Part shown: positions 1 through 11,630 of the stretch, in pieces
How positions within the stretch are numbered: the first letter of the stretch is position 1
How the letters are laid out: each line of letters starts with the position of its first letter
DNA from: Gordionus sp. m RMFG-2023
Lineage: Eukaryota > Nematomorpha > Gordioida > Chordodea > Parachordodidae
Assembly: GCF_954871325.1 (NCBI RefSeq)
Contig: NC_088778.1
Coordinates: forward strand, 9,581,743 to 9,645,742
Direction of reading: 5' to 3'
DNA length: 64,000 bases
Notes under the pieces: model-generated
What the model was told of the DNA's origin: nothing
What the model saw: only the letters and a program-made list of their open reading frames with translations
The model's database searches: none
Position numbers and translations under genes: made by a program

Positions 1-526
1 AAGGTCCTTCATTATTTCAAAATCTATATTTTCGAGCCTAATTGACTCTCCGCTAGATCTGCTCCAATATTTCATTGAATTGATTAAAGATCGATTCAAT
101 CATCTTTATTCTGCTATTCCATCGAGTCTCAACACACAAATGGAGTGTTTTATTAATTTGATTAACTAATCTAAAATTTAATGCTATATTTTAATAAAAA
201 TTTGATTTAACATACCCACTCTGTTTCATATAAGTAACTAAGCTTTTACAATCAACAAAACATTGATTCATCTCCTCTGAACCTTGAGGCTCAATATTTA
301 TTGTCAAAGCTACTAAAGCACAATTCAATCGTTTATGATTTTTGAATGCTTTTATCATATTAGCTACTTGGTCTGTAATGAATGTCATTTTAGATAAATA
401 TGCCCTACTGTATCCTGATATAAAAAATGCATTGATTTTTATATTTTTAATGAAATCAATACTTAATAAGGTGAAATTTCTCATAATTTCCTTTTTTATT
501 TTTACCTGTCTTTGTTTCTTCTTCAA
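1..526 (-). pseudogene. hAT transposase fragment, cut by the window edge
   Basis: Read on the minus strand, about 110 codons (191-526) contain a hAT catalytic-core signature, ITDQVANMIKAF followed by NHKRLNC, which matches the block around the second catalytic Asp of hAT transposases. A second piece at 1-190 reads LHLCVETRWNS, the conserved TRWNS motif that follows in hAT proteins, and then meets in-frame stops. The two parts are in the right order and spacing for one decayed transposase running off the left edge. N-terminal BED finger and C-terminal dimerisation domain are not visible. It may belong to the same branch as the C-terminal tail at 16535-16717, but the two pieces do not overlap, so this cannot be tested here. 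Confidence 0.7.
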
Positions 527-1292
527 ACTTGCATGTAAACAATATAACTTTTATAATTTTCCAGGAATCGTTTAAGAAATGAATAGTAAGAGTTACTTAG
601 GATACTTTTTTATAATCATCATTAGTGAAAAGGTCTGTGGTGCCTATAAAATTGTTAAACATTGATAATTATTTTATGATACTGGTTGTTATATAGCGCA
701 AATTTTTATATGTCGCATTCATTTATATTGAAAAAAATAATATACTCTTTACTCTCAACCCTTCCCTCTCAAAAACATAACTTAACAATCCAAAACAATC
801 CTTTCTAATATTAAATAAATATAATAAACATTACTACAATTCCACTTTATTTATGTACATATAACATATAAACATATTAAATCTTCCCCAATAAATCCCG
901 TCTTCATCCAATATCTTCACTCCAAATAGCAAACAAAGAAACTTTTTAAAAGCAACCCATGTCATGATTTCGTTTTCCCTCTATCCACAAGGAAAAACTA
1001 ATTCCCCTGTCAGAAAATAACTGACATTTGATGTATTATATTAAATTTATTTCTTCTTTTTTTCAACAGCTACAACAATTTAATTAATACAATTTATATT
1101 AACTTCACTTAATAGTTTTAAATTATTTAATAGTTAATTTTAATATATAAAGAATAAATTTATTTTATTTTTTTGGAGTTAAATATTTTTAAAATATATT
1201 TATTAAAAAAAAGTTTTAAAATCACTTTCTTAATTTTCTTCTTCTCCCTGCCAACCTTTAACATAGATATCAAAATACGTTAAGGTTAGCAG

Positions 1293-4200
1293 CTTAGGCG
1301 TAGCCAGAGGGGGGCAAGGGGAATTCCCCCCCTTCAGAAATATATCACTTTTCGTAAATATCATTTTTAACTAATAAAAAATACGTTCCTTAGTCCCCTT
1401 CCCACTCCCTGTCTCTCAAAAATGTATGCATATATATTCTTAAACAATAATGAAAGAATAATGAGAGTTAATAATTTTTTAAACTTAAACTATTGACTAT
1501 AATTTATATTTTTTAAAATGATTTATATATAAATATATATAAAAAAAGTGATACCAAAAATGTATTTTAAAAAATGAAATATAAGCCATATATAAGTCAT
1601 AAGATAAAAGACAATTTTATATAATTACTATTAATAGATCTATAAAAATACTAAGTAAAAATAATATATAAATATGATTTTGTATAATTTTATATAGTGA
1701 ATTATTTTTATTTATTTTTCTTAATAAAAGTAAAATTTAATTACAAAATTATTAATAAAAGTAATTTATAAATTTAATAAAAAATTAACATAACCATATT
1801 TCCATTTTTTTAAAATTTCCTTCCAATTTATTTTTAAAATATATTTTGCAATTTTTTGACCTAGCAACAAGCATTAAATTTGTTTTAAGATTGATATGGA
1901 CATCAGAAAATATCTTTTAAAGAATGTAAATGAAAAAGGTAATTCTATATTTTTTATAATAAACATTAATTTCCTACCAAGATCATCATCGCAAGAAAAT
2001 TGATTCAATTTCAAGTGAAAATAGGGTATCAGAAATATTATGTAACAATCATGAAAATATATCAAAAAAGAAGGAAATTAGAATAAATTTAACAAGGATT
2101 GATGAACGTATATTTTATATTTATAATGAATTTATATATCTTTTTTTAGTGATGTTGCTGGGAGATAATAATTCTCTAAATATAAGAGACCTTGATTCAA
2201 GTAAGAACTATTTGAATATTAACATAATTATTATTATTAGTTGTTATTGATTTTCAAAAAGATTATCAAAAATTAGAGATTGTGCTAGAGAATGAGAAAA
2301 GTAATCCTATCATCCAGGTAGTCCCAATAGGTATTTTATTTTAATATCATTATGTAATTTGCATTTTTTTAAGTTAATGTTGTTGATGAAAGATCTGCAG
2401 TAAATCTTATACAGTCAAGAGTTCAAAATATGGATAGTAAAATTTCTATTTTAAAAATATGTAAATAGTTACGTAAGCAATTATGTTCAATTAGATGTAG
2501 CCCCCAAAGACTTTAATATATTAGAGAGTATATATAGGCCACCCAATAATTATAAATTTCCAAGAGATTTTTCTAGAAGGAAATTAAAATTTCAATTTAA
2601 TTGGTTTACCACTTGGCCTTGGCTGGCTTACTCACCTTCACAAAATGGGGCTTATTGTAAATATTGAGTTCTATTTGGACCAAAATGTACTGGTAAAGGT
2701 GAACAAAAATTAAAGCGACTTGTGAATTGCCCATATAGACGTTGGAAAGATGCAGGAGAGAATTTTGAAAATCATCAAAACAATTTATACTATAAAAATA
2801 CTCAAAATATTATATCATCTCTTAGAGCAATTAATGCTAATGATAGAGATTCTATCATTCGTATAATAGGTAAACATTAAAAATTATTATAAGAGACCCA
2901 CAAAGGTACCAGTTTAATTGGCCAACCTTTTGGGTTTCATATTTTATGGCCTTATAATTATTTATTTTTAATAAAGATCAAGGTAAAAAGAAAATAGTAA
3001 ATGAAAAATAGACGAAAATTATATCCTATGATAGTTTCAATAATTAAATGTGGAAATCAATGTATGGGATTAAGAGGTCATCTAGATTCAGGTTGTATAT
3101 TTAAGGATGATACAAATGAAAATGATGGGAACTTTAGAGTTATTCTCAGAAACCGAGCAATTGGAGATGCTGAGCTCAGGATTAACTTGTTAAATGCACC
3201 GAAAAATGCTACGTATTTAAGCCCCACCATTCAAAACGAAATCATTGATGTGTGTAATGATTTAATATTAAGAAAGGTAGTTGCCAACATTAACAAGTCT
3301 CCATTCTTTTCAGTCTTGGCAGATGAATCAACTGATATATCTGGCATAGAGCAAATGTCCTTGTGTGCTCGATATTTATATTCTGAAAATGATAAAATTT
3401 ATATTTAATTTATATAAATTATTATCATTTATATAGATGAAGTTCAAATAAAAGAAGACTTTATGCAATTTATTCCGATTCAAGATATGAGAGGTGAATG
3501 TCTTGCTAACACAATTGATGTTCATCTTAAAAATATTTAAATGGGGTTCAATCACATTTAATAAAAAAATATCCTACTGCAATTTAAGTACATTAAGCAT
3601 CGCATTCCCTAAATCTAGCCATTTCTCATTGTTGCTCAATTCCCGTTATTCGTAGTACCATGGGTTTATTAAACTTTTATTTTAATTATAATCATATATT
3701 TAAAAAGGCACAATAGGCAAGGTATATGATATGTTCAAGTATCCATAAAAATCTAATGTCCTCAAAAATATTCTGGCAAAGGAAGAATCTGGCAATAATC
3801 ATCATAAACTTGTGAAAATGTGCCCTACAAGATGGATCCTACGACATGAATCGGTTGGAGTTTTTCTTGAATTAGTTGACCCGATAATTGTTGCATTGGA
3901 GGAAATATGTGGATGGACAGATACATCAGTGGTGGCTGAAGCCAATGGAATCTTGAAAACGATTCAAGATCCTGAGTTTTTATTGGCCATTAATTGCATT
4001 AACACTCTCATCTGCCACACAATATTATTATCCAGAGCCTTACAAAGAGTGAACTAAGATATGGTTCAGGCATTGACCTTAGCTGAAGATACATATAATG
4101 CTATTTTACAAATAAGAAAAAATGCTGATTGCGAATTTAGAACGATTTTTAACAAAGTTCAAAAAAAAGTGCAATCTTATAATATGATAATAAGCATGCC

Positions 4201-5092
4201 AAGAATAGTATCAAGACAAGTACATAGGAATAATATTTCCTTACAATCAGTTGAGGAGTATTACAAAATTATTATTTTTATACCACTTATGGGCACTTTT
4301 TTAACTCAGAGTAAAGAACGTTTATTAAACCATAAACTTTTGCTAAGTAACTTTCAAATTTTGTTATCCTCTAATCCATCTGTGAACATTTCGGATGACA
4401 TTAGAAATAAAATTCAGTATTTGTATAATTTTTATTTGCAAGATATGGTAGGGACCGAATTAGAAGTAATAAGTGAATTTAAATATTGGTTTGCCAATTT
4501 AAAAAGAATCGATACAAAGCCTGATAATGCATTAAATGCACTGAATATTTATAAACACACACTAATTGAATTTCCGAACGTAACAAAATTATTTCAAATT
4601 TTAGCATGCCTCCCAATTACGAGATGTACAAATGAAAGAACTTTCTCTAATTTAAGAAGACTAAAAACATACTTACGAAATACTACCCTGCAAAATAGAT
4701 TAAATGGTTTAGCGCTATTAAATATTTATCAGGAATTAACACCAGATAATACTGAAATAATTAATGAATGATCAAATTCTAAAAGAAAATTAGATATAAC
4801 ATTATAAATTATTACCACGTTTTTGTATGATCTATCTAATGACATAACATAAATTAATACCACATTTTTCATTTTTGTGTGATCTATCTATATTAACTAT
4901 AAACTAATAAAAATATATTTCATATTTCTTCCGGGCTTATTATTTGTTAAAAATTTTTTTAAATATATATAGGATTAATAACCCGGCCGAAGGCCGGATA
5001 AAACGGACAAAGGGGGTCTGGGGACGAAGCCCCTAGAAATTTTGTAATCCCCCCCCCCCATCCCCCTTAGGAAAATCCTGGCTACGCTTATG
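1293..5092 (+). mobile_element. hAT DNA transposon (TTF/ZMYM1-type), 3.8 kb, with 8-bp target duplication
   Basis: The left end reads CTTAGGCGTAGCCAG and the right end is the near-complement CTGGCTACGCTTATG, giving imperfect terminal inverted repeats of about 15 bp ending in GCGTAGCCAG. The element is bracketed by exact 8-bp direct repeats GTTAGCAG at 1285-1292 and 5093-5100, the duplication size of the hAT superfamily. It sits near the tip of a palindrome formed by the element at 649-5303. Inside is a decayed transposase (2550-4771). Related ends occur near 52728 and 23578. Confidence 0.88.
2550..4771 (+). pseudogene. hAT transposase, TTF zinc-finger / ZMYM1-like, decayed
   Basis: Segments appear in the normal order for this family. 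First is a TTF-type zinc-finger region (2550-2870, with WLAYSPSQNGAYCKY). Then come the core segments RRKLYPMIVSII..LRGH and ADESTDISGIEQMSLCARY (3001-3408), EDFMQFIPIQDMRGECLAN (3438-3540), CPTRW (3821-3835), and the C-terminal hAT dimerisation domain with CTNERTFSNLRRLKTYLR (4628-4681). Breaks include a TGA at 2665-2667 where the second Cys of the zinc finger is expected, a TAA near 3538, and an in-frame TAA at 4055-4057 between two long open segments. Some gaps could be introns (for example a GT..AG span of about 2871-2977). As it stands it cannot encode a full transposase without suppression or splicing, but decay looks moderate. Confidence 0.85.
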
Positions 5093-5257
5093 GTTAGCAG
5101 GAGAAGAACAAAATTAAGAAAGTGATTATAAAACTTTTATTTAATAAATTTATTCTTTATATATAAAAAAAATTTATTAAATAATTTAAATGAAACTATT
5201 AAGCTAAGTTAATATAAATTGTGTTAATTAAATGAATGCGACATATAAAAATTTGCA

Positions 5258-5585
5258 CTATATAATAACCAGTATAATAAAATAATTATGCTTGTTTAAC
5301 ATTCCACCCTCTAAAGGAACCCCGCCTAGGTTATCTTTTGACGTAAATCTTTCGTGTTCAAGGAGTTTCCCATCTATTTTGATCATAAAACCTGTCATAG
5401 TTTCGTCTTGAAAAATGATAGTTATTTTGGTTGTAAAATCTTTGGTTGCTATAATATGGTCGAGTCTGCCATGGTTGTCTAAACTGATGTTTTTATTATC
5501 ATAATGTCTGTTGTTCTCAATATATGGCATCATCTGGGTATAGTCATAACTTGTATTAGTTGGTTTTGTTCGTAAACTTTCTTAT
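5258..5585 (-). other. Unidentified open frame fragment between two mobile elements
   Basis: An open minus-strand frame of about 110 codons is wedged between the left LTR of the element at 5602-8130 and the right arm of the inverted-repeat element; its last codons run into that arm. It has a balanced amino-acid make-up (KITIIFQDETMTGF, IKIDGKLLEHERF, GGVPLEGG) that looks more protein-like than the AT-rich noise around it. The beta-strand-like pattern with a -DGK- turn loosely recalls a galectin or other lectin strand, but the conserved sugar-binding residues are not evident. It may be a captured host exon or a transposon gene remnant. Confidence 0.3.
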
Positions 5586-5601
5586 CTTGTCTTTCTCCCT
5601 C

Positions 5602-5814
5602 TGTTGATTGATCATATATAAATTTAAAGAATTAATCTTAAATTTGAATAGTTAATCTTATATTATAAATTGATGTGTTTGATATAATTTAACTATTCAC
5701 AAAAACGTGATATTATATATTTTTCAATTAACTTTTTTTATATATATATATACTATGTTTTTAGACATGATATAATAATAAAATATTTAACAAATTTGTT
5801 TAACCTTATTTTCA
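5602..5814 (+). repeat. 5' LTR of the 5602-8130 element
   Basis: Direct repeat of 7917-8130 with only a few differences. It begins TGTTGATTGATC and ends TTTTCA, directly followed by the primer-binding-site-like sequence. Confidence 0.85.
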
Positions 5815-5834
5815 TGGTGCCCCGGTTACGGTGG
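5815..5834 (+). other. Primer binding site candidate, with a second copy at about 6532-6552
   Basis: TGGTGCCCCGG begins at the base after the 5' LTR, as a tRNA-primed site should. A second similar stretch (TTCATGGTGTCCCGGCTCTGG, starting near 6528) lies 0.7 kb inside the element, again preceded by TTCA like the LTR end. I did not assign a tRNA. Confidence 0.6.
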
Positions 5835-5953
5835 TACGTTTTTTCGTTTTTCTTTCTCTTTAAAAAAAAATAAAATAAAGTTAAATAATAAAAGTTTAAA
5901 AAAAAATTAAAAAATATCCTTACCTTGATTTCTTTTGTAAAAATAAAAAGAAA

Positions 5954-6180
5954 ATTCGTCGTTCGATATTGGAGATGATAAAAGGACGTATAAAATTTTT
6001 TTGACTTTTCTTTTCGATAGTCAAAATTTTATCCAAATTTACAAAATCATAAAAGTAAACGAATTACTTATCAAATTCGTCGTTCGATATTGGAGATGAT
6101 ATAAGGACAAATAAAATTTTTTGACTTTTCTTTTCGATAGTCAAAATTTTATCCAAATTTACAAAATTATAAAAGAATCA
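5954..6180. repeat. Two-copy tandem repeat, period about 121 bp, inside the LTR element
   Basis: The unit starting ATTCGTCGTTCGATATTGG at 5954 recurs at 6075 with nearly the same sequence (GAGATGATA, TTTTCGATAGTCAAAATTT, ATCCAAATTTACAAAAT). Confidence 0.85.
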
Positions 6181-6189
6181 AATATTATT

Positions 6190-6480
6190 CACTACCTTAC
6201 CTATTATGACTATCTTATCTATTGTGACGATTGCTTAATCCATTGAGATGACTCTATTAATATGACTACCTATTGTGACGATTGCTTAATCCATTGAGAT
6301 GACTCTACTTATATGACTACCTATTGTGACGATTGCTTAATCCAATGAGATGACTATTTATATGACTACCTATTGTGGTGACTACCTATTGTGACGATTG
6401 CTTAATCCATTGAGATGACTCTATTTATATGACTACCTATTGACTACCTATTGTGTGGATTGCTTAATCTATGGAGATGA
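6190..6480. repeat. Tandem array of about 50-bp units, about five copies
   Basis: Units contain GACTACCTATTGTGACG, ATTGCTTAATCCATTGAG and ATGACTCTATTTATAT. The last copies are rearranged, with partial units. The array lies inside the LTR element. Confidence 0.85.
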
Positions 6481-7224
6481 CCAAGAATCAAACCTTAGCA
6501 CGTTCTTTCATGCAAAAAGCTTCTTTCTTCATGGTGTCCCGGCTCTGGATGTTGGACTGGAATATGATAACCAGCACCTAACCTAATGTGACAACCTAGG
6601 AAGAACTGATATGGAAGTTGAACGATAGGTTATGAATTCTATTTTGTGAGACCAATGATGATTACTTATTATTCTAATCCACGTAAGAAGAAAAGTTATT
6701 AAAAATTAAAATTTTATGCCAGGATAAAGGCATGTTATAAATTTTTAAAATCACTAAAATGTAAAATCATAATGGATATATTTGAACACACAAAAAGCCT
6801 TTAAAAAATTATTTACTTAAATTCTTAGTGAAATTTTATTTTTTGATTTCTTGAATGATGACCAATTGTTGTAAATTAACAACTAATCCTAAAAATGAAT
6901 TCTTAGATATAATTAAATATAAACCATTATAAATCCTAAACAAGAAGATAAAACTTTAATTTTAAATATATTAAAGTGTAATTAAAACATATGAATTAAA
7001 AGGGATTGATTTAAATAACCCTTACTTATTATAAGTAATACTTAATATGATAAAAATGTTTTTGAAATAAAGCTTTTGAAGACAAAAGGTTATGTAAACA
7101 TTAAACATCATTATTTTAGAAAAATATTGTGTGAAATTTAAATTTTTTTTAAGAGAGGGAAATGTGCATAATATTTGCATATTTTAACCTCGGAGATTGA
7201 AAATAAATAAAAATAAATTAAATA

Positions 7225-7392
7225 AACGCTACTAATTAAATATTGAAACGCTAAAAATGTAAAACGCAAAAAATGTAAAACGCAAAAAATATAAAACGCT
7301 AAAAATATAAAACGCTAAAAATATAAAACGCTAAAAATATAAAACGCTAAAAATATAAAACGCATAAAACGCTAAAAGTATAAAACGCTATG
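7225..7392. repeat. Tandem array of about 16-bp units (AACGCTAAAAATATAA)
   Basis: About ten copies of AACGCTAAAAATATAA or AACGCAAAAAATGTAA variants follow one another without spacers. They lie inside the LTR element. Confidence 0.85.
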
Positions 7393-7436
7393 ATTAACTT
7401 AACACCTAAAAAATAATATAATAATCATTATGATTT

Positions 7437-7508
7437 ATCATTCCTTATTCTGGATTTTATTCCTTATTCTGGATTTTATTCCTTATTCTGGATTTTATTC
7501 CTTATTCC
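7437..7508. repeat. Tandem array of 19-bp units (TTCCTTATTCTGGATTTTA)
   Basis: Three to four copies follow one another. They lie at the start of an open frame of 127 codons (7430-7813, plus strand) that shows no recognised domain. The frame may be fortuitous because the array itself lacks stops. Confidence 0.8.
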
Positions 7509-7916
7509 ATAAATTATCATTCCTTATTACATACTTTATTGTTCCGAAATTCAAAATTTTATTCGTGCATATTATTCATATATTTGATTTGATCAACTAT
7601 TCCAAATTACATATTCCGAGTTATTCCAAATTCCAATATTCGACTGGATTAATTATGAAACATGATAATAACAATTTTGAGAAATGTGAACAACATACGA
7701 TAAGGATATCAAGCCTAAAAAAACGTACAAACTCATGCAACTCTAATAAACGATTTTATCAAACCTACGTGATAGAATCAAGCCTACGAGAACATTTGAG
7801 ACTTATGCGCTAGCCAAGATAAAACCGAGTACAATCGAAACGGGAAAAAACTTCTGGGACAACAAGCTCTCGATGACTGCTGAGAAGAAGCTTCGTTCTT
7901 TATAGAAGAGGGGGAA

Positions 7917-8130
7917 TGTTGGTTGATCATATATTAATTTAAAGAATTAATCTTAAATTTGAATAGTTAATCTTATATTATAAATTGATGTGTTTGATAT
8001 AATTTAACTATTCACAAAAACGTGATATTATATATTTTTCAATTAACTTTTTTTTATATATATATACTATGTTTTTAGACATGATATAATAATAAAATAT
8101 TTAACAAATTTGTTTTAACCTTTATTTTTA
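7917..8130 (+). repeat. 3' LTR of the 5602-8130 element
   Basis: Direct repeat of 5602-5814. It is preceded by the purine run AGAAGAGGGGGAA and followed by the target duplication CCCTC. Confidence 0.85.
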
Positions 8131-8135
8131 CCCTC

Positions 8136-11100
8136 CAAACGGTTTAGTATATGATTTGACTTTGTCATCCTTCTGTTAATTATTATCATTGTTTGTTATT
8201 ACATATGTATGCGAAGATTATGAATAATTTTAGTATTATAAATAATTTAACCATATTTTCATATTTTTGCTACCAGCACAGCCACCCTTTTCCATATATG
8301 CGTTTAATTTCGGAAATAATTTTTTGCGCATACTATCAGCAGTTTCTATTAAACTTTTAGAAATTATCGTGGGATTTTAAATGATTTTTCTATATCAATA
8401 TTTCAATATATTTAGCCAATTTTGGTAAAATATTTGCAACAATTAACAAAGCCTTCCCCATGAGTTGTATCAAATGATCTCAAATCACGTCCACAAACAT
8501 GGTAAGCAGGGGAGTCGCTAACCTTTGCAATCTTAGGAGGCTCAACTGAAATTTTTTTTTTGGGGGGGGGGGGGGGTTCGCCCTTATACTCTCCAATTTG
8601 CCGGCCTTTGGTCCGCTTTTGCCCTATATTAATATATCATACTTTTTTAAAATTTGCTAACTCTGAATAATTATTCTGAATCTCATATTTTGTCATTTAT
8701 TATATTATGCATGCAAATCTAGCTTATAAATAATTACAATACAAGATATTTCTAAATATAATATTTTTTAATACAAAATCTATTTTTTAATACAAAATCT
8801 ATTTTTTAATACAAAATCTATTTATTACAGTAAAAAATATTTTAGATTGCTGATATAAAAAAATTTTGCGTCTAAGGATTTACAAGTGATAAAAAAGGTG
8901 TAAATTTATACATATGCCTCAATTGATAATGTTTTTAAAAATCACATAATACAATATAATTCTTAACAACTTACATTGGCAATAGCTCGTGAAACTAATA
9001 AAACTCTCTGTTAACATTCTAGACAATGTTTCATAGAATGGACTAATAATAAAAAACTTATAGGCCTAACCAAATTAACAATTCTTGAAGAAGAGAATAT
9101 AAACGGCCAATCCAAATCATTAAACTATATGGTGGATAGAGCTTCCTCTTGATGACATGATGGAGGCTAGATAAGTATTCGAGAAAATTATTGTGAGATA
9201 TTAAATTTATAAAAGATTATCTTCCATTTTAAATGATATATAAACGACTACACAGATTGTTTATCTAAAATATGCAATCATATGCTCTCAGCCGTTGTAG
9301 TAATAATCTTTTACATAGCCACACAAATAATAGATACTGGTTAATTTTCAATCATAGCCATGACATTAACGATGTTAACTCATATCAGAATTTATTATGT
9401 TATATAAATTGATAAAACAAAAACACTAAAAATTTAGAAGATATTATCAAATATATTGAAGCCTTAAGTTATTTACACGGCAGGGATGCCATATTATAAA
9501 TAAAAAATTTTGTAACAATAAAATAAGAACCAGAGGGATATGATAAAAGCAATTAAGATTTTATATATTATTGTCGCACCACCTCTTGTTGGTTTATTAT
9601 ATCTTAAAATAATAGTAATTGTAAAAAATCAAAAATCTACTCGTATTAAAAATTTAACTCAAAACTGTTCTTCAAATAAAAAAAATAACTTTAGTAAAAA
9701 CACGTAAAAAAAAAGAAGAAAAGTTATATAATTTATAACATCCTTTGTTGGATGAATAATAAGATGTTAAATAAACAGATTGCGTTAAATATGCAAATTA
9801 TTACTTATATTTATTATAAAAAGCATTTATTAGTAAAATTTATTAAAATATTAACTGTAATATATTATATAACTGTCAAATACGTCTGTAAAAGTGGCAT
9901 TTTACCTAATATTTTATAGCCAATTATATATAATAGAGTGTAATTAAAGTTTTATTTTGTTATAAATTTCGATGTAATGTCAAGAATAAGTCAATAATTT
10001 ATTATTCGGATTATTCGAGTTTTGATGAAGATGAAATAAAAGATTCTTTTGTTTAAGTTACAAAATATATAATATTATAATCGCCTCTCTTTGTCACCGT
10101 TTATAATAGAGGATTATAAACTATATGTCTGCCAATGATGTCTACTTATTTTTTATTTATAAATAAATCTCTTAGGATTTGTACCTTGAAAATAATAATA
10201 GGAAGAGATATGAAAATTAAATTTTAAAATCAATGATTAGTGATTTTGAACTGGGCTATTTTCAATATTAAATTTGTTAATTTTTAATTAATATTTATTA
10301 AATTAGGGTTATATAATAATTTAAATAATAAAAGTCAATTAAGTCAACTGTTAATGCTAAATTAATATTTATTGAGTGATATTAATATTTTATTTTCAAC
10401 ACAGAATTTGATTGCAAGCTGATAATGAAAATATAATTTATATGTATTAATCCAATCTAATAATTAAAAGAGTATTCATTTAATAAAAATTTAGATAGTC
10501 TTATTAATTTTTAAATAATAAATCGAAATCTATATATTACTCAATAGAATTAATAAAGAAATTGTTCAGGGGGCAATTAAATTTTATTTTTAGTTCAAGG
10601 GGATATTAAGGAATCATTAAAAAAATTGTTTGCTTCAGGGGGCTCGAGCCCCTGCGCAGCCCCCCCCCCCCTCCACCCTAGCAACGCCACTGGGTTTGTA
10701 CCTAGTGAATATTCTGTAAGGTAGAAGCTGATCATAGGATACTTTATCCTTAAAAAATATGTCTATTTTTTGTTTTCAAGATTTGAAATAACCTCAGAAG
10801 GATTTAATAGTAATAATGTTTGTAGATTTGTAAGTGTTGCCTGATGAATTTAAATTTTTTCATTCTTTTGAGTTATATAAGTATCCAAGAAGGGATTAAG
10901 GAAATATATTTTATAGTATTTTTTTATAAGCAATTTTATAAAAAGCACATTTTTTATAAAGTTTTATACGAAAGATTTAGAAATATAGCATAAATGTCTG
11001 CAATAAGTAGGCTTATTTACTTTAAATTAACTTTATAGCGAGATAAACTAAATAGGTCTTTCCTCTACAAAATTCTGAATATCGAAATAGATATAAAGGA

Positions 11101-11630
11101 TATTAATTATTTTGAAAAGTCATTTTTTTAGACATGTTGAAATTTAGCACTTATGATATTTTGCATATTATAATTCAATCATTCATTTGAATATTCAGGA
11201 TTTTTAAAAGTATTGAATGATTTTGATTTCTTACAAATTTTTATCATCATATATACGATCATCTAAATATAATTTAACTTTATATTACTCTCAAATTTTT
11301 TTTATTCCATAATTCATTGTGTATTGCCTGATGAAATGAAATATAATTTTATCTATAAGTTTTTAATATTTAGTAATAATTTCAAAGCCTATTTTTATTC
11401 AAATTAATGATCGTACACAATAACAATTAATTATGAGAAACAAAAATGTAATAAAATATTTTCTTACTATATTTTAGAGCTTGCTAAATATAAATTAATA
11501 TAGATAAAATATTCAATTTATAAAATAATTCAATTGTACTTTACATTTTCCAATTTAGAGGTTGACACAAATTTTAAACAAAAACAATCCATCTTAACCC
11601 ACTACTTTTTTTATAGTAAGCTACATGTAG
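8136..11630. other. Gene-free AT-rich stretch with possible old hAT remnant
   Basis: No gene is recognised. A G-tract sits at about 8560-8576, and 8580-8625 resembles, in reverse complement, the GGCCGG..GGACAAAGGGGG segment of the hAT at about 4983-5015. A right-end-like CTAGCAACGCCACTG at 10678-10692 and a poor left match AGGGGAGTCGCTAACC at 8508 could bound one degraded hAT of about 2.2 kb. Near 8769-8824 there is a short tandem repeat (TAATACAAAATCTATTTTT-like, about three to four copies). Confidence 0.4.

Larger units (their letters stand above)
649..5303. mobile_element. Long inverted-repeat (foldback-like) element, split by a hAT insertion
   Basis: Bases about 655-735 are the reverse complement of about 5218-5303 (both contain ATATGTCGCATTCATT or its complement next to a CCAGTAT motif). 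Bases about 1079-1258 are the reverse complement of about 5101-5235. With the hAT at 1293-5092 removed, the halves meet in a short loop that is itself palindromic (CTGCCAACC against GGTTAGCAG). The left arm carries an extra block of about 340 bp (736-1078) missing from the right arm. A related block occurs at 46050-46425 in an ASPP intron, so this is a dispersed family. No transposase of its own was recognised. It could be a foldback or MITE-type DNA element. Confidence 0.7.
5602..8130 (+). mobile_element. Non-autonomous LTR retroelement (TRIM/LARD-like), looks structurally whole
   Basis: Near-identical direct repeats of about 213 bp (5602-5814 and 7917-8130) start with TG and end with CA or TA. 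They are flanked by an exact 5-bp target duplication CCCTC (5597-5601 and 8131-8135). A primer-binding-site-like sequence starting TGGTGCCCCGG follows the left LTR at once, and a purine tract (7904-7916) precedes the right LTR, setting plus orientation. No gag, protease, reverse transcriptase or integrase domain was recognised in the 2.1 kb interior, which is largely tandem arrays. The family of the autonomous helper is unknown. The high LTR identity suggests recent insertion. Confidence 0.88.

Noticed and set aside
5258-5585. Calling the fragment a galectin
   Set aside because: Only a vague strand-turn pattern is seen; the conserved sugar-binding residues are not evident.
7225-7392. Regular short repeats that might suggest a CRISPR array
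   Set aside because: Units are contiguous tandem copies without unique spacers, and they lie inside an LTR element in animal DNA.
7430-7813. Plus-strand 127-codon frame as a gag-like gene
   Set aside because: Its first third is a stop-free tandem array and no gag or pol motif is present.
8557-8577. G-tract as a possible regulatory quadruplex
   Set aside because: Similar G- or C-runs recur next to hAT-type ends (about 1310, 5050, 10660, 52760, 59173), so they are more likely element sequence or length-unstable repeats.
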